Positions 6,432 to 13,136 are shown, counted from the first letter of the stretch. The stretch is DNA of 13,136 bases from Solirubrobacterales bacterium (GCA_009781575.1 WQXW01000019.1:1-13136); one strand, 5' to 3'. Program-made: numbers and translations. Notes: a model not told the origin generated them from the sequence alone.

Positions 6432-6435
6432 GCGG

Positions 6436-6819
6436 ATGGCACGCATCGCCGGCGTCAACCTGCCCTTGAACAAGCGCGCCGAAATCGGTCTCACCTACAT
6501 CTACGGCGTGGGCCGCTCCACCTCCCAGCGCATCCTGGCGGAGGTGGAGGTGAGCCCCGACACCTACGTGCGCGACCTCACCGAGGAGGAGGTGGCGCGC
6601 CTGCGCGACATCATCGACCGCTCGCTCACGGTCGAGGGCGACCTGCGGCGCGAACGCTCGCAGGACATCAAGCGTCTGCAGGAGATCTCCTGCTATCGGG
6701 GCCTGCGCCATCGCCGCGGGCTGCCGGTGCGCGGTCAGAAGACGAAGACCAACGCGCGCACGCGCAAGGGTCCCAAGCGCATGCAGGTGGCGGGCAAGAA
6801 GAAGGTGGGCAAGAAGTAA
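6436..6819 (+). CDS. rpsM: 30S ribosomal protein S13
   Basis: S13 is in the head of the small subunit and forms intersubunit bridges and P-site tRNA contacts. The 127-residue product has [26 protein letters not shown] at the start, the central [18 protein letters not shown], and the conserved C-terminal [32 protein letters not shown] region with a basic AGKKKVGKK tail. Length matches the family (about 120-127). It starts four bases after rpmJ, and its TAA is immediately followed by the rpsK GTG without a spacer base, implying coupled translation. Confidence 0.97.
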   Translation: MARIAGVNLPLNKRAEIGLTYIYGVGRSTSQRILAEVEVSPDTYVRDLTEEEVARLRDIIDRSLTVEGDLRRERSQDIKRLQEISCYRGLRHRRGLPVRGQKTKTNARTRKGPKRMQVAGKKKVGKK

Positions 6820-7212
6820 GTGGCTCCACCCAAGCGCGCACGCGGCCGGCGCAAGCCGAAGAAGAACATCCCCGTGGGCCAGGCCCACATCAAGACGTCG
6901 TTCAACAACACGATCGTCTCGCTCACCGACGTGCAGGGCAACGTGATCGCGTGGGAGTCGGCCGGGGGCGCGGGTTTCAAGGGCTCGCGCAAGTCCACGC
7001 CGTTCGCCGCGCAGGTCACCGCCGACGCGGCCGCGCGCAAGGGCCTGGAGCAGGGCCTGCAGAAGGTGGAGGTTTATGTGAAGGGTCCCGGCTCGGGCCG
7101 CGAGACCGCGATCCGCTCGTTGCAGGCGGCGGGCCTGGAAGTGAGTGGGGTCAAGGACGTCACGCCCCAGGCCCACAACGGCTGTCGCCCGCGCAAGCGC
7201 CGGCGCGTGTAG
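6820..7212 (+). CDS. rpsK: 30S ribosomal protein S11
   Basis: S11 lies on the platform of the small subunit next to the E site. The 130-residue product has the basic N-terminus ([14 protein letters not shown]), [27 protein letters not shown], the [14 protein letters not shown] segment, [16 protein letters not shown], and the hallmark C-terminal [17 protein letters not shown]. The GTG start is fixed by the [15 protein letters not shown] opening and lies directly on the rpsM stop. There is no independent Shine-Dalgarno beyond AAGAAG at the end of rpsM. Confidence 0.97.
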   Translation: MAPPKRARGRRKPKKNIPVGQAHIKTSFNNTIVSLTDVQGNVIAWESAGGAGFKGSRKSTPFAAQVTADAAARKGLEQGLQKVEVYVKGPGSGRETAIRSLQAAGLEVSGVKDVTPQAHNGCRPRKRRRV

Positions 7213-7221
7213 GGGCGCTGG

Positions 7222-7842
7222 ATGGCACGCGACACGGGCGCCCAGTGCAAGCAGTGCCGCCGGGAGGGGCAGAAGCTGTTCCTCAAGGGCGAGCGCTGCC
7301 TCACCGACAAGTGCGGCGTGGAGCGCCGCTCCTATCCCCCCGGCGAGCACGGCCGCGGGCGCCAGAAGCAGAGCGAGTACCGCGTGCAGTTGCGCGAGAA
7401 GCAGAAGGCCCGCCGCTACTACGGCGTGCTCGAGCGCCAGTTCCACGGCTACTACGTCAAGGCCTCACGCCAGCCGGGGATCACCGGCGAGAACCTGCTG
7501 GCGCTGCTGGAGTGCCGCTTCGACAACGTGCTGGTGCGCCTCGGCTTCGCCGCGTCGCGCCGCCAGGCGCGCCAGCTGATCCGCCATGGACACTGGACCG
7601 TGAACGGGCGGCGCGTCAACATCCCCAGCTACCAGGTGCGGCCGGGCGATGTGATCGCGATCGGCGCCGACACGCCGGCCACCAAGGTGGTGCGCGACGC
7701 CACTGAGCTGACCGGACAGATTCCCGCGTGGCTGCAGGCCGACCACGAGGGGCTGACCGCCAAGGTGCTGCGCAGGCCGGAGCGGCGCGAGGTGGCGGCA
7801 CCTGTGCAGGAGCAGCTCATCGTGGAGCTGTACTCCAAGTAG
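7222..7842 (+). CDS. rpsD: 30S ribosomal protein S4, zinc-binding form
   Basis: S4 nucleates 16S rRNA folding of the 5' domain and in several bacteria represses its own operon. The 206-residue product carries four N-terminal cysteines, C9, C12, C26 and C31, in the arrangement of zinc-containing S4 proteins of Thermus and Bacillus type. The motif [10 protein letters not shown] follows, then the S4 RNA-binding domain from about residue 97 ([34 protein letters not shown]) and the C-terminal [13 protein letters not shown] end. The ATG follows GTAGGGGCG, an acceptable ribosome-binding site, nine bases after rpsK. A 98-bp structured spacer separates it from rpoA. Confidence 0.97.
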   Translation: MARDTGAQCKQCRREGQKLFLKGERCLTDKCGVERRSYPPGEHGRGRQKQSEYRVQLREKQKARRYYGVLERQFHGYYVKASRQPGITGENLLALLECRFDNVLVRLGFAASRRQARQLIRHGHWTVNGRRVNIPSYQVRPGDVIAIGADTPATKVVRDATELTGQIPAWLQADHEGLTAKVLRRPERREVAAPVQEQLIVELYSK

Positions 7843-7940
7843 TAGTGCCGTGCCGCCCGCCACGCGACCACGCGGCGGCGGGCCAGAGCCGGTGGCGCGT
7901 GGCGCCGTCGGCGCGAGACCAACCACAGAGGACCTCCCTG
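7843..7940 (+). promoter_or_regulatory. Structured rpsD-rpoA spacer
   Basis: The spacer contains two strong GC hairpins. The first pairs GCCCGCC (7855-7861) with GGCGGGC (7877-7883) and, across a small internal loop, CGCG with CGCG around ACCA (7863-7874). The second is GGCGC-GTG-GCGCC (7894-7906). Neither is followed by a T-tract, so simple termination is unlikely. The spacer ends with AGAGG at 7927-7931, nine bases before the rpoA ATG, a good Shine-Dalgarno. RNA processing, stability control or S4 binding are possible roles. Confidence 0.45.
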
Positions 7941-8915
7941 ATGCTCGACTTCCAAATTCCCCGGATCACTAGCGAGTCCGTCGATCACAACCGCGGCACG
8001 TTCATAATCGAGCCGCTCGACCGAGGGTTCGGTTACACCTTTGGCAACTCGCTGCGGCGGGTGCTGCTGTCCTCGCTGGCCGGCGCCGCCGTGACCAGCG
8101 TGCGCATCGAGGGCGTGGCCCACGAGTTCTCGACCATCTCGGGGGTCAAGGAGGATGTGACCGACATGATCCTCAACCTCAAGGACGTGGTGTGCCGCAT
8201 GCACTCGGACGCCACCGAGGTCGAGGCGCCGCTGGTGGTGAGCGGCCCGGGTGAGATCACCGCGAAGGACATCGACCTGCCGGCGGGCGTGGAGATCCTC
8301 AACTCGGAGGTCCACATCGCGACGCTGGAGAAGAAGACCAAGCTGGAGATGTACATGACCATCGGCCGCGGGCGCGGCTACCGCCCGGCGGAGGAGAACA
8401 AGTCGCCCGACCAGCCGATCGGCGTGATCCCGATCGACTCGATCTTCTCGCCGGTGCGCCGCGTGGCCTACGCTGTGGACCAGGCGCGCGTGGGTCAGAA
8501 GACCGACTTCGACAAGCTGACGCTCGACATCGAGACCGACGGCTCGATCGAGCCGCAGTCGGCGCTGCGTGAGGCCGCCGAGCTGTTGATCTCCCAGCTG
8601 GCGATCTTCACCGACGCGGAGCGCATCGAGGAGCTGCGCGCCGCCCCCGGCGGCCAGCTGCTGGACGGGCACGCGGGCGCCGCCGGCGGCGGACCGGCGG
8701 CGTTGCAGGGCGAAGAGTGGAACATCCTCATCGAGGAGCTGGAGCTGGGCGTGCGCTCCTACAACTGCCTCAAGCGCGCGGGCATCCAGACCGTGGGCGA
8801 CCTGATCTCCAAGTCGGAGGGCGAGCTCAACTCGATCCCCAACTTCGGCAAGAAGTCGATCGACGAGGTGATCGAGACGCTGCACGCCCGCGGCCTGGGA
8901 CTGCGCGAAGAGTAG
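7941..8915 (+). CDS. rpoA: DNA-directed RNA polymerase alpha subunit
   Basis: The alpha dimer nucleates RNA polymerase assembly and contacts UP elements and activators. The 324-residue product has the N-terminal dimerisation domain with FGNSLRRVLLSSLAGAAVTSV (35-55), the VEAPLVVSGPGEITAKDI and PVRRVAYAVD blocks, a flexible Gly/Ala-rich linker (about 235-257), and a C-terminal domain with ELGVRSYNCLKRAGIQTVGDL and IPNFGKKSIDEV. Arg272 and Asn275 correspond to the DNA-contacting residues of the E. coli alpha CTD. The frame is open upstream, but ATG 7941 is chosen because it gives the standard MLDFQ.P opening and is preceded by AGAGG. Its stop is 13 bases before rplQ. Confidence 0.97.
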   Translation: MLDFQIPRITSESVDHNRGTFIIEPLDRGFGYTFGNSLRRVLLSSLAGAAVTSVRIEGVAHEFSTISGVKEDVTDMILNLKDVVCRMHSDATEVEAPLVVSGPGEITAKDIDLPAGVEILNSEVHIATLEKKTKLEMYMTIGRGRGYRPAEENKSPDQPIGVIPIDSIFSPVRRVAYAVDQARVGQKTDFDKLTLDIETDGSIEPQSALREAAELLISQLAIFTDAERIEELRAAPGGQLLDGHAGAAGGGPAALQGEEWNILIEELELGVRSYNCLKRAGIQTVGDLISKSEGELNSIPNFGKKSIDEVIETLHARGLGLREE

Positions 8916-8928
8916 CGATGGGGTAGCG

Positions 8929-9282
8929 ATGCGCCACCAGAAGACCCGCAACAAGCTGAGCCGCGACTCCGCCCACCGGCGCGCGCTGCTCATGAACCTC
9001 ACCAAGGAGATCCTCGAGCACGAGCGGATCCGCACCACCGAGGCGCGCGCGAAGGCGGTGCGCCCCGAGATCGAGCGGCTGATCACGCTGGCCAAGCAGA
9101 ACGACCTGCACGCCCGCCGCCAGGCGCTGTCGGCGCTGGCGCAGGACAAGTTCGCCGTGCACCGGCTCTTCGAGGAGGTCGCGCCCCGCTACGCGGAGCG
9201 CCCCGGCGGGTACACGCGCATCCTCAAGCTGGGCCCGCGCCGCTCGGATTCCAGCGAGATGGTCCTGATCGAGCTGGTCTGA
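8929..9282 (+). CDS. rplQ: 50S ribosomal protein L17
   Basis: L17 lies near the exit tunnel of the large subunit. The 117-residue product has the family opening MRHQKTRNKLSRDSAHRRALLMNLTKEIL, the ERIRTTEARAKAVRPEIERLITLAK segment and the C-terminal RPGGYTRILKLGPRRSDSSEMVLIELV, where many L17 proteins end with a comparable MAIIELV. Length is normal. A GATGGGG stretch shortly before the ATG may serve as a weak ribosome-binding site. The gene closes the alpha operon and is followed after 57 bp by a terminator-like hairpin. Confidence 0.97.
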   Translation: MRHQKTRNKLSRDSAHRRALLMNLTKEILEHERIRTTEARAKAVRPEIERLITLAKQNDLHARRQALSALAQDKFAVHRLFEEVAPRYAERPGGYTRILKLGPRRSDSSEMVLIELV

Positions 9283-9314
9283 GTTGAAGCCGGCGCCGAC
9301 TTTTGTCGGTCGGC

Positions 9315-9409
9315 CAGCGTCCGTTGCGTTTTTTGTTTTGAGGATTGGTTCCGCGCGGAACGAATCCTCTTTTTGAATCCCCCAACGGCGCCTCCGACAG
9401 GTGTGTTCG
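9315..9409 (-). repeat. 95-bp interspersed repeat, copy 2 (inverted)
   Basis: The reverse complement of this stretch equals copy 1 (3048-3142) at 88 of 95 positions, with seven substitutions and no gaps. Copy 2 has the better central palindrome, and its outer bases CCGTTG and CAACGG pair exactly. It lies between rplQ and truA, again in a gene-free junction, and again within about 95 bases of a promoter-like sequence. A loose match (GGCGCGC) continues just beyond the CGAAC end in both copies. No target duplication is visible. Confidence 0.85.
9340..9374 (+). terminator. Probable intrinsic terminator of the alpha operon
   Basis: GAGGATTGGTTCCGC (9340-9354) and GCGGAACGAATCCTC (9355-9369) are complementary at all but one position, forming a long stem with a GCGC loop, followed at once by TTTTT (9370-9374). 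It begins 57 bp after the rplQ stop, a sensible place to end the operon, and lies inside copy 2 of the 95-bp repeat. The short T-tract and the A/T-rich base of the stem fit an intrinsic terminator; activity is inferred. Confidence 0.65.
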
Positions 9410-9440
9410 AGACAGCGCGCCGGCACAAGGCGCGGGTAGA

Positions 9441-9457
9441 GCGCAGCTGCCCTGCGC
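9441..9457 (+). other. Small hairpin between repeat copy 2 and truA
   Basis: GCGCAG (9441-9446) and CTGCGC (9452-9457) form a 6-bp stem with a CTGCC loop. It is not followed by T residues, and its function is unknown. Otherwise 9410-9491 shows nothing recognisable. Confidence 0.3.
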
Positions 9458-9491
9458 GGTGGCCGCGAGGCGCTCGCCCGCGCGGGCTCGG

Positions 9492-9497
9492 TAGAAA
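9492..9497 (+). promoter_or_regulatory. Possible -10 box for leaderless truA mRNA
   Basis: TAGAAA (TAGAAAT with the next base) lies six bases before the truA ATG. The predicted start site, seven bases after the hexamer, is 9504, the A of the ATG. There is no Shine-Dalgarno. As truA follows a probable terminator, it needs its own promoter, which supports this call. No -35 hexamer was recognised. Confidence 0.45.
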
Positions 9498-9503
9498 TGG
9501 TCG

Positions 9504-10280
9504 ATGGTCACCAAGCTGACGCTCGAGTACGACGGCGGGGGGTTTGCGGGGTGGGCGCGCCAGCCGGGGGAGCGCACGGTGCAGGAGGAGCTCGAGCGGG
9601 CGCTGCGCACGATCCTCGGCACGCGCGACCTGGGCGGCGAGCCGCTGTCGGTCACGGTGGCGGGGCGCACCGACCGGGGGGTGCACGCGTGGGGGCAAAT
9701 CGCCAGCTACCGCCACGAGGCGGTCGATCCGCTGCGCCTGAACGCGCTGTTGCCGCGCGATGTGGCGGTGCTTGCCGCCGAGCCCGCCGCGGCCGCGCAT
9801 TTTGACGCCCGGCGCGATGCCACCAGCCGCACCTACTGCTATCGGCTGCTGTGCCGCCGCGCGCGCTCTGCCCTGCTGGCGGGCACGGCGCTGTGGGTCT
9901 CGCGCGCGCTGGACCTGGAGGCGATGCAGGAGTGCGCGCGCGCGCTGGTGGGGCGCCACGACTTCACCGCGTTCACGCCCACCGACACCGAGCACGTGCG
10001 CTTCGAGCGCGAGGTGCTGATGGCGGAGTGGCGCGCGCACGCCGAGTTGGTGGAGTGGTGGATCGAGGCCGACACCTTCATGCGCCACATGAACCGCGTG
10101 CTGGTGGGCACGATGCTGGAGGTCGGCGCGGGCCGGCGCTCGGTGGCGGAGTTCACCGCGCTGCTGGGTGGACGGCCGCGCGGCGAGGCCGGCCCCACCG
10201 CGCCGCCCCACGGCCTGGCGCTCGCCTCGGTGGCCTATGGGAACCGTGGCGGCCCCTATGCTGGGAGCGCGCGATGCTGA
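9504..10280 (+). CDS. truA: tRNA pseudouridine(38-40) synthase TruA
   Basis: TruA converts uridines 38-40 of the tRNA anticodon arm to pseudouridine. The 258-residue product has the N-terminal LTLEYDGGGFAGWARQPGERTVQEELE, the catalytic motif AGRTDRGVHA with nucleophile Asp57, SRTYCYRL with the conserved Tyr, GRHDFTAFTP, the substrate-site FMRHMNRVLVGTMLEVG and the C-terminal APPHGLALASVAYG. Length is normal. The ATG gives the expected start just before the EYDG motif; it lacks a Shine-Dalgarno but lies exactly downstream of a -10-like box. The stop overlaps the surE start (ATGCTGA). rplQ-truA adjacency is common in bacteria. Confidence 0.96.
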   Translation: MVTKLTLEYDGGGFAGWARQPGERTVQEELERALRTILGTRDLGGEPLSVTVAGRTDRGVHAWGQIASYRHEAVDPLRLNALLPRDVAVLAAEPAAAAHFDARRDATSRTYCYRLLCRRARSALLAGTALWVSRALDLEAMQECARALVGRHDFTAFTPTDTEHVRFEREVLMAEWRAHAELVEWWIEADTFMRHMNRVLVGTMLEVGAGRRSVAEFTALLGGRPRGEAGPTAPPHGLALASVAYGNRGGPYAGSARC

Positions 10281-11188
10281 ACGTGCTGCTCACCAACGAC
10301 GACGGGATCGAGGCCGAGGGGCTGCAGACGCTGCGCCGCGCGCTGGCGGCGCTCGCGGGCGTGCGATTGAAGGTGATCGCGCCCGACGGCAACCGCTCGG
10401 CGATGGCGCGCTCGATCACCACGCGCCGGCCGCTGTGGGTGGAGGAGGTGCCCTTCGCGGACGGCTCGGTGGGGTACGCCACCGACGGCACGCCGGTCGA
10501 TTGCGTGCGGCTGGCCAGCCTCGGGCTGGTGCGCGCGTTCGAGCCCGACCTGGTGGTGTCGGGGATCAACCACGGCGCGAACCTCGGCGACGACATCACC
10601 TACTCCGGCACAGTGGCGGCGGCGCTGGAGGGCGTGGTGCTGGGGCTGCCGGCGATCGCGGTCTCCCAGCAGTCGGCGGCGCGCGCGCTCGACTTCCGCT
10701 ACGACGGCGGCTTCGATTTCGATGTGGCCGCGGCGTTCGCGGCGCGCATGGTGGAGCGCTTCGAGGAGGTGCCGCTCCCGGGGGGCACGCTGCTCAACAT
10801 CAACGTGCCCGCCGGCACGCCCGGCGGGGTCGAGGTCACGCGCCTCGGCAAGCGCATCTACCGGGACGAGCTGCGCCTCGACCACCAGGAAGGCGCGCGC
10901 CGGCGCTTCTGGATCTACGGCTCCGACCCCGGCTACCGCGACGAGCCCGGCACCGACCTGGCGGCGGTCGCCTCCGGGAGGATCGCGCTCACGCCGATCC
11001 ACTTCGATCTGACCGATCGCAGCCGCCTGGAGGCGCTGCGCAGCTTCGACCTGGAGGGCCTCCTGGTCGCCGCGACCTCGGAGCGCAGGCCCGCCCCCGA
11101 GCGCAGGTCCGCCCCCGAGCGCGAGCCTGCCCACGAGCGCGAGCCTGCCACCGAGCGCAGGCCTGCCAGCGAGCGGGAGCCCATGTGA
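10274..11188 (+). CDS. surE: 5'/3'-nucleotidase SurE with repeat-encoded tail
   Basis: SurE is a metal-dependent phosphatase acting on nucleoside 5'- and 3'-monophosphates and is linked to stationary-phase survival. The 304-residue product has the family ligands Asp9-Asp10 in LLTNDDGI, Ser42 in DGNRSAMARS and Asn99 in VSGINHGANLGDDITYSGTV; the C-terminal ALTPIHFDLTDRSRLEAL block is also typical. The core ends near residue 268. Residues 270-304 are a hydrophilic tail of hexapeptides of the type ER(R/E)PA(P/H/T/S), encoded by 18-bp tandem repeats, which is not part of SurE. The ATG overlaps the truA stop, preceded by GGGAG at 10263-10267. The TGA overlaps the ligA GTG (GTGA). Confidence 0.95.
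   Translation: MLNVLLTNDDGIEAEGLQTLRRALAALAGVRLKVIAPDGNRSAMARSITTRRPLWVEEVPFADGSVGYATDGTPVDCVRLASLGLVRAFEPDLVVSGINHGANLGDDITYSGTVAAALEGVVLGLPAIAVSQQSAARALDFRYDGGFDFDVAAAFAARMVERFEEVPLPGGTLLNINVPAGTPGGVEVTRLGKRIYRDELRLDHQEGARRRFWIYGSDPGYRDEPGTDLAAVASGRIALTPIHFDLTDRSRLEALRSFDLEGLLVAATSERRPAPERRSAPEREPAHEREPATERRPASEREPM
11081..11182 (+). repeat. 18-bp tandem repeat at the surE 3' end
   Basis: Five full copies of an 18-bp unit (like GAGCGCAGGCCTGCCACC) start at 11081, 11099, 11117, 11135 and 11153, followed by a 12-bp partial copy at 11171-11182. The unit length is a multiple of three, so copy-number change would lengthen or shorten the SurE tail in frame. The array ends three bases before the overlapping surE stop and ligA start. 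Confidence 0.9.
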
Positions 11189-13136
11189 GCGCGCAGCGCC
11201 GGGCGGTGCGCTCCGGTGCGGGCAAGGGCCGCGCCGGGGACGCTGGCGCCGGGAAGGCGGACGCAGCCAGGGCCGGCGCCGAGCGCTCGCCGGTATCGGA
11301 GGGAAGCGCGCAGGAGCCGCAGGCGCGCGCGCGGGAGTTGCGCGGCCGGCTCGAATACCACAACTGGCGCTACTACGTGCTGGACGACCCGGAGATCGGG
11401 GACGACGAGTACGACGCGCTGATGGAGGAGCTGCGGGGGCTGGAGGCGGCGCACCCGGAGCTGGCGAGCGAGGACTCGCCGACGCGGCGCGTGGGCGCGG
11501 AGCCGGTGGGGAGGCTGGAGAAGGTGCGCCACCTGGAGCCGATGCTGTCGCTGGCCAACGTGCGCTCGGAGGAGGAGTTGCGCGCGTGGGTGCAGCGCAT
11601 GCGGGTGCATCTGGCGCGCGAAGGCATCACGGAGCCGGAGTTCGAGTTCGTGGTGGAGCCCAAGGTGGACGGGCTGGCGATCAGCCTCGTCTACCGCGAG
11701 GGGCGCTTGGAGCGGGGCGCCACGCGGGGCAACGGCGAGGTCGGCGAGGACGTCACACACAACCTGCGCACGATCGGCGCGATCCCGTTGCGCGTGGAGC
11801 ACGCGCCGGCGCTGTTGGAGGTGCGGGGCGAGGTGTACATGTCGCTGCGCGACTTCACCGCGCTGAACGAGCGGCGCGCCGAAGGGGGCCTGTCGACCTT
11901 CATGAACCCGCGCAACTCGGCGGCGGGCACGTTGCGCCAGCTGGACCCGGCGCTGGCGGCGGAGCGGCCGCTGTCGATCTGGTGCTACCAGGTGGGCGTG
12001 ACCGAGGGCCTGCGCCTGGAGAGCCATTGGGAGGCGTTGCGCTGGCTCGCCGAGCGCCGCTTCCCGGTCAATCAGGATGTCAAGCGGCTGCACAGCGAGG
12101 ATGACGTGGTGGAGCAGTGCCGCGCGTGGCAGGCGCGGCGCGGGGAGCTCGACTTCGAGATCGACGGCGCGGTGGTGAAGGTGTCTGATCTCGCTCTGCA
12201 GCGGCGCCTGGGCTCGGTGGGGCGCGAGCCGCGCTGGGCGGTGGCGTGGAAGTTCCCGCCCACCACCGCGCTCACGCGGCTGCACAAGATCGGCTGGAAC
12301 GTGGGGCGGTTCGGCGATCTGCACCCCTACGCGGTGCTGGAGCCGGTGGCGGTGGGTGGAGTGGTGATCAAGCTGGCCACGCTCCACAACGAGGAGGATC
12401 TCGCGCGCAAGGACATCCGCGAGGGCGAGGACGTGATCGTGTTGCGCGCCGGCGACGTGATCCCGCAGGTGATCTCGCCGGCGCCGCACGTGGCCGAGCG
12501 TGCGGACCGGAGCCCCCCGCCGCGCCCGCCGGCGCGCTGCCCGTTCTGTGACACCGAGACGCTCAAGCCGGCGGAATCGGTGTTCACCAAGTGCCCCAAC
12601 CTCGAGTGCCCCGAGCGGCGTTGGCAGCTGCTCAAGCACTTCGTCTCGCGCGGCGCGATGGACATCGACGGCCTGGGCGAGAAGCAGGTGGCGCTGCTGC
12701 AGCGCCGCGGCCTGGTGGCAACGCCGACCGACTTCTACAGGCTCACCGAGGAGGGGCTGCTCGAGCTGGAGGGGTTCGCGCAGGTCTCGGCGCGCAACGC
12801 GCTGGCGGCGATCGAGGCCTCCAAGGAGCGCCCCTTCGCCAAGGTGCTGTGGGCGCTGGGCCTCGAGGAGGTGGGCGAGGTCACCGCCCGCAACCTGGCG
12901 GCGCGCTTTCGCGACGTCGACGCGCTGCTGGGCGCCTCGCAGGAGGAGATCGAGCAGACGCCGGGCATCGGCGCCAAGATGGCCGCCACGATCCGCGGCC
13001 AGCTCGGCGACCGCGGGATGCGCGACCTGATCGACGATCTGCGCGCGCAGGGGTTGCGCTTCGCCGAAGAGGGCCCCGCGCCGGAGGAGGGCGTGCTGGC
13101 GGGCAAGACACTGGTGCTCACCGGCACGCTGCCCCA
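11185..13136 (+). CDS. ligA: NAD-dependent DNA ligase LigA, 3' end cut by window
   Basis: LigA seals nicks during replication and repair using NAD. The frame is open from GTG 11185 to the window end (650 codons). It contains the Ia domain (LEYHNWRYYVLDDPEIGDDEYD), the adenylation motif EPKVDG with nucleophile Lys160, GEVYM, DFEIDGAVVKV (323-333), the AWKFPP motif, the OB fold (ATLHNEEDLARKDIREG, RAGDVIPQV), a four-cysteine zinc finger (C452, C455, C470, C475), helix-hairpin-helix repeats (MDIDGLGEK, LGLEEVGEVTARNLA) and the start of the BRCT domain at about 638 (LAGKTLVLTGTLP). About 45 low-complexity residues precede the normal N-terminus. GTG 11185 overlaps the surE stop; an in-frame GTG at 11206 is an alternative start. 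The ligA stop is outside the window. Confidence 0.96.
   Translation, partial: MSAQRRAVRSGAGKGRAGDAGAGKADAARAGAERSPVSEGSAQEPQARARELRGRLEYHNWRYYVLDDPEIGDDEYDALMEELRGLEAAHPELASEDSPTRRVGAEPVGRLEKVRHLEPMLSLANVRSEEELRAWVQRMRVHLAREGITEPEFEFVVEPKVDGLAISLVYREGRLERGATRGNGEVGEDVTHNLRTIGAIPLRVEHAPALLEVRGEVYMSLRDFTALNERRAEGGLSTFMNPRNSAAGTLRQLDPALAAERPLSIWCYQVGVTEGLRLESHWEALRWLAERRFPVNQDVKRLHSEDDVVEQCRAWQARRGELDFEIDGAVVKVSDLALQRRLGSVGREPRWAVAWKFPPTTALTRLHKIGWNVGRFGDLHPYAVLEPVAVGGVVIKLATLHNEEDLARKDIREGEDVIVLRAGDVIPQVISPAPHVAERADRSPPPRPPARCPFCDTETLKPAESVFTKCPNLECPERRWQLLKHFVSRGAMDIDGLGEKQVALLQRRGLVATPTDFYRLTEEGLLELEGFAQVSARNALAAIEASKERPFAKVLWALGLEEVGEVTARNLAARFRDVDALLGASQEEIEQTPGIGAKMAATIRGQLGDRGMRDLIDDLRAQGLRFAEEGPAPEEGVLAGKTLVLTGTLP

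Noticed and set aside
9296..9309. CCGAC-TTTT-GTCGG hairpin after rplQ as the operon terminator
   Set aside because: Five base pairs, with the T residues in the loop instead of after the stem; the hairpin at 9340-9374 is a far better candidate.
3048..9409. Composite transposon with the 95-bp repeats as ends
   Set aside because: The enclosed genes are the standard, essential secY-rplQ block in canonical order with no transposase; no target duplications are seen.

Overview
The window is a GC-rich (roughly 70%) bacterial chromosome segment with every recognised gene on the + strand. It is the distal spc operon followed directly by the alpha operon, then truA, surE and the 5' nine-tenths or so of ligA. 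Gene content, frequent GTG starts, a zinc-type S4, a Cys/Asp-type adenylate kinase lid and very high GC suggest an actinobacterium, possibly of the Thermoleophilia/Solirubrobacterales kind. That placement is an inference from style, not from a database search.

Layout. 20-2992: rpsH, rplF, rplR, rpsE, rpmD, rplO, tightly packed apart from a 133-bp gap before rplR. 2993-3265: a gene-free junction with the first copy of a 95-bp repeat and a probable secY promoter. 3266-6194: secY, adk, map. 6195-6317: a leader with an extended -10 box, at the place where infA is normally found. 6318-9282: rpmJ, rpsM, rpsK, rpsD, rpoA, rplQ. 9283-9503: a junction with the second, inverted copy of the repeat, which carries a terminator-like hairpin. 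9504-13136: truA, surE, ligA, joined by start/stop overlaps; ligA runs off the window in its BRCT domain.

Function. The first fifteen genes build the ribosome (S8, L6, L18, S5, L30, L15, L36, S13, S11, S4, L17), the core of RNA polymerase assembly (RpoA), the Sec channel (SecY), adenylate balance (Adk) and N-terminal methionine removal (Map). The last three cover tRNA pseudouridylation (TruA), nucleotide phosphatase activity (SurE) and NAD-dependent DNA ligation (LigA).

No new defence system, island or mobile gene cluster is visible. The unusual content lies in the junctions and protein ends. A 95-bp repeat (88/95 identical) stands in opposite orientations on either side of the secY-rplQ block. 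infA is missing from its usual slot. TANNNT boxes sit just upstream of GTG/ATG starts that lack a Shine-Dalgarno, suggesting leaderless transcripts. Low-complexity tails or heads, some encoded by 6-bp or 18-bp tandem repeats, occur on S5, L15, Map, SurE and LigA.
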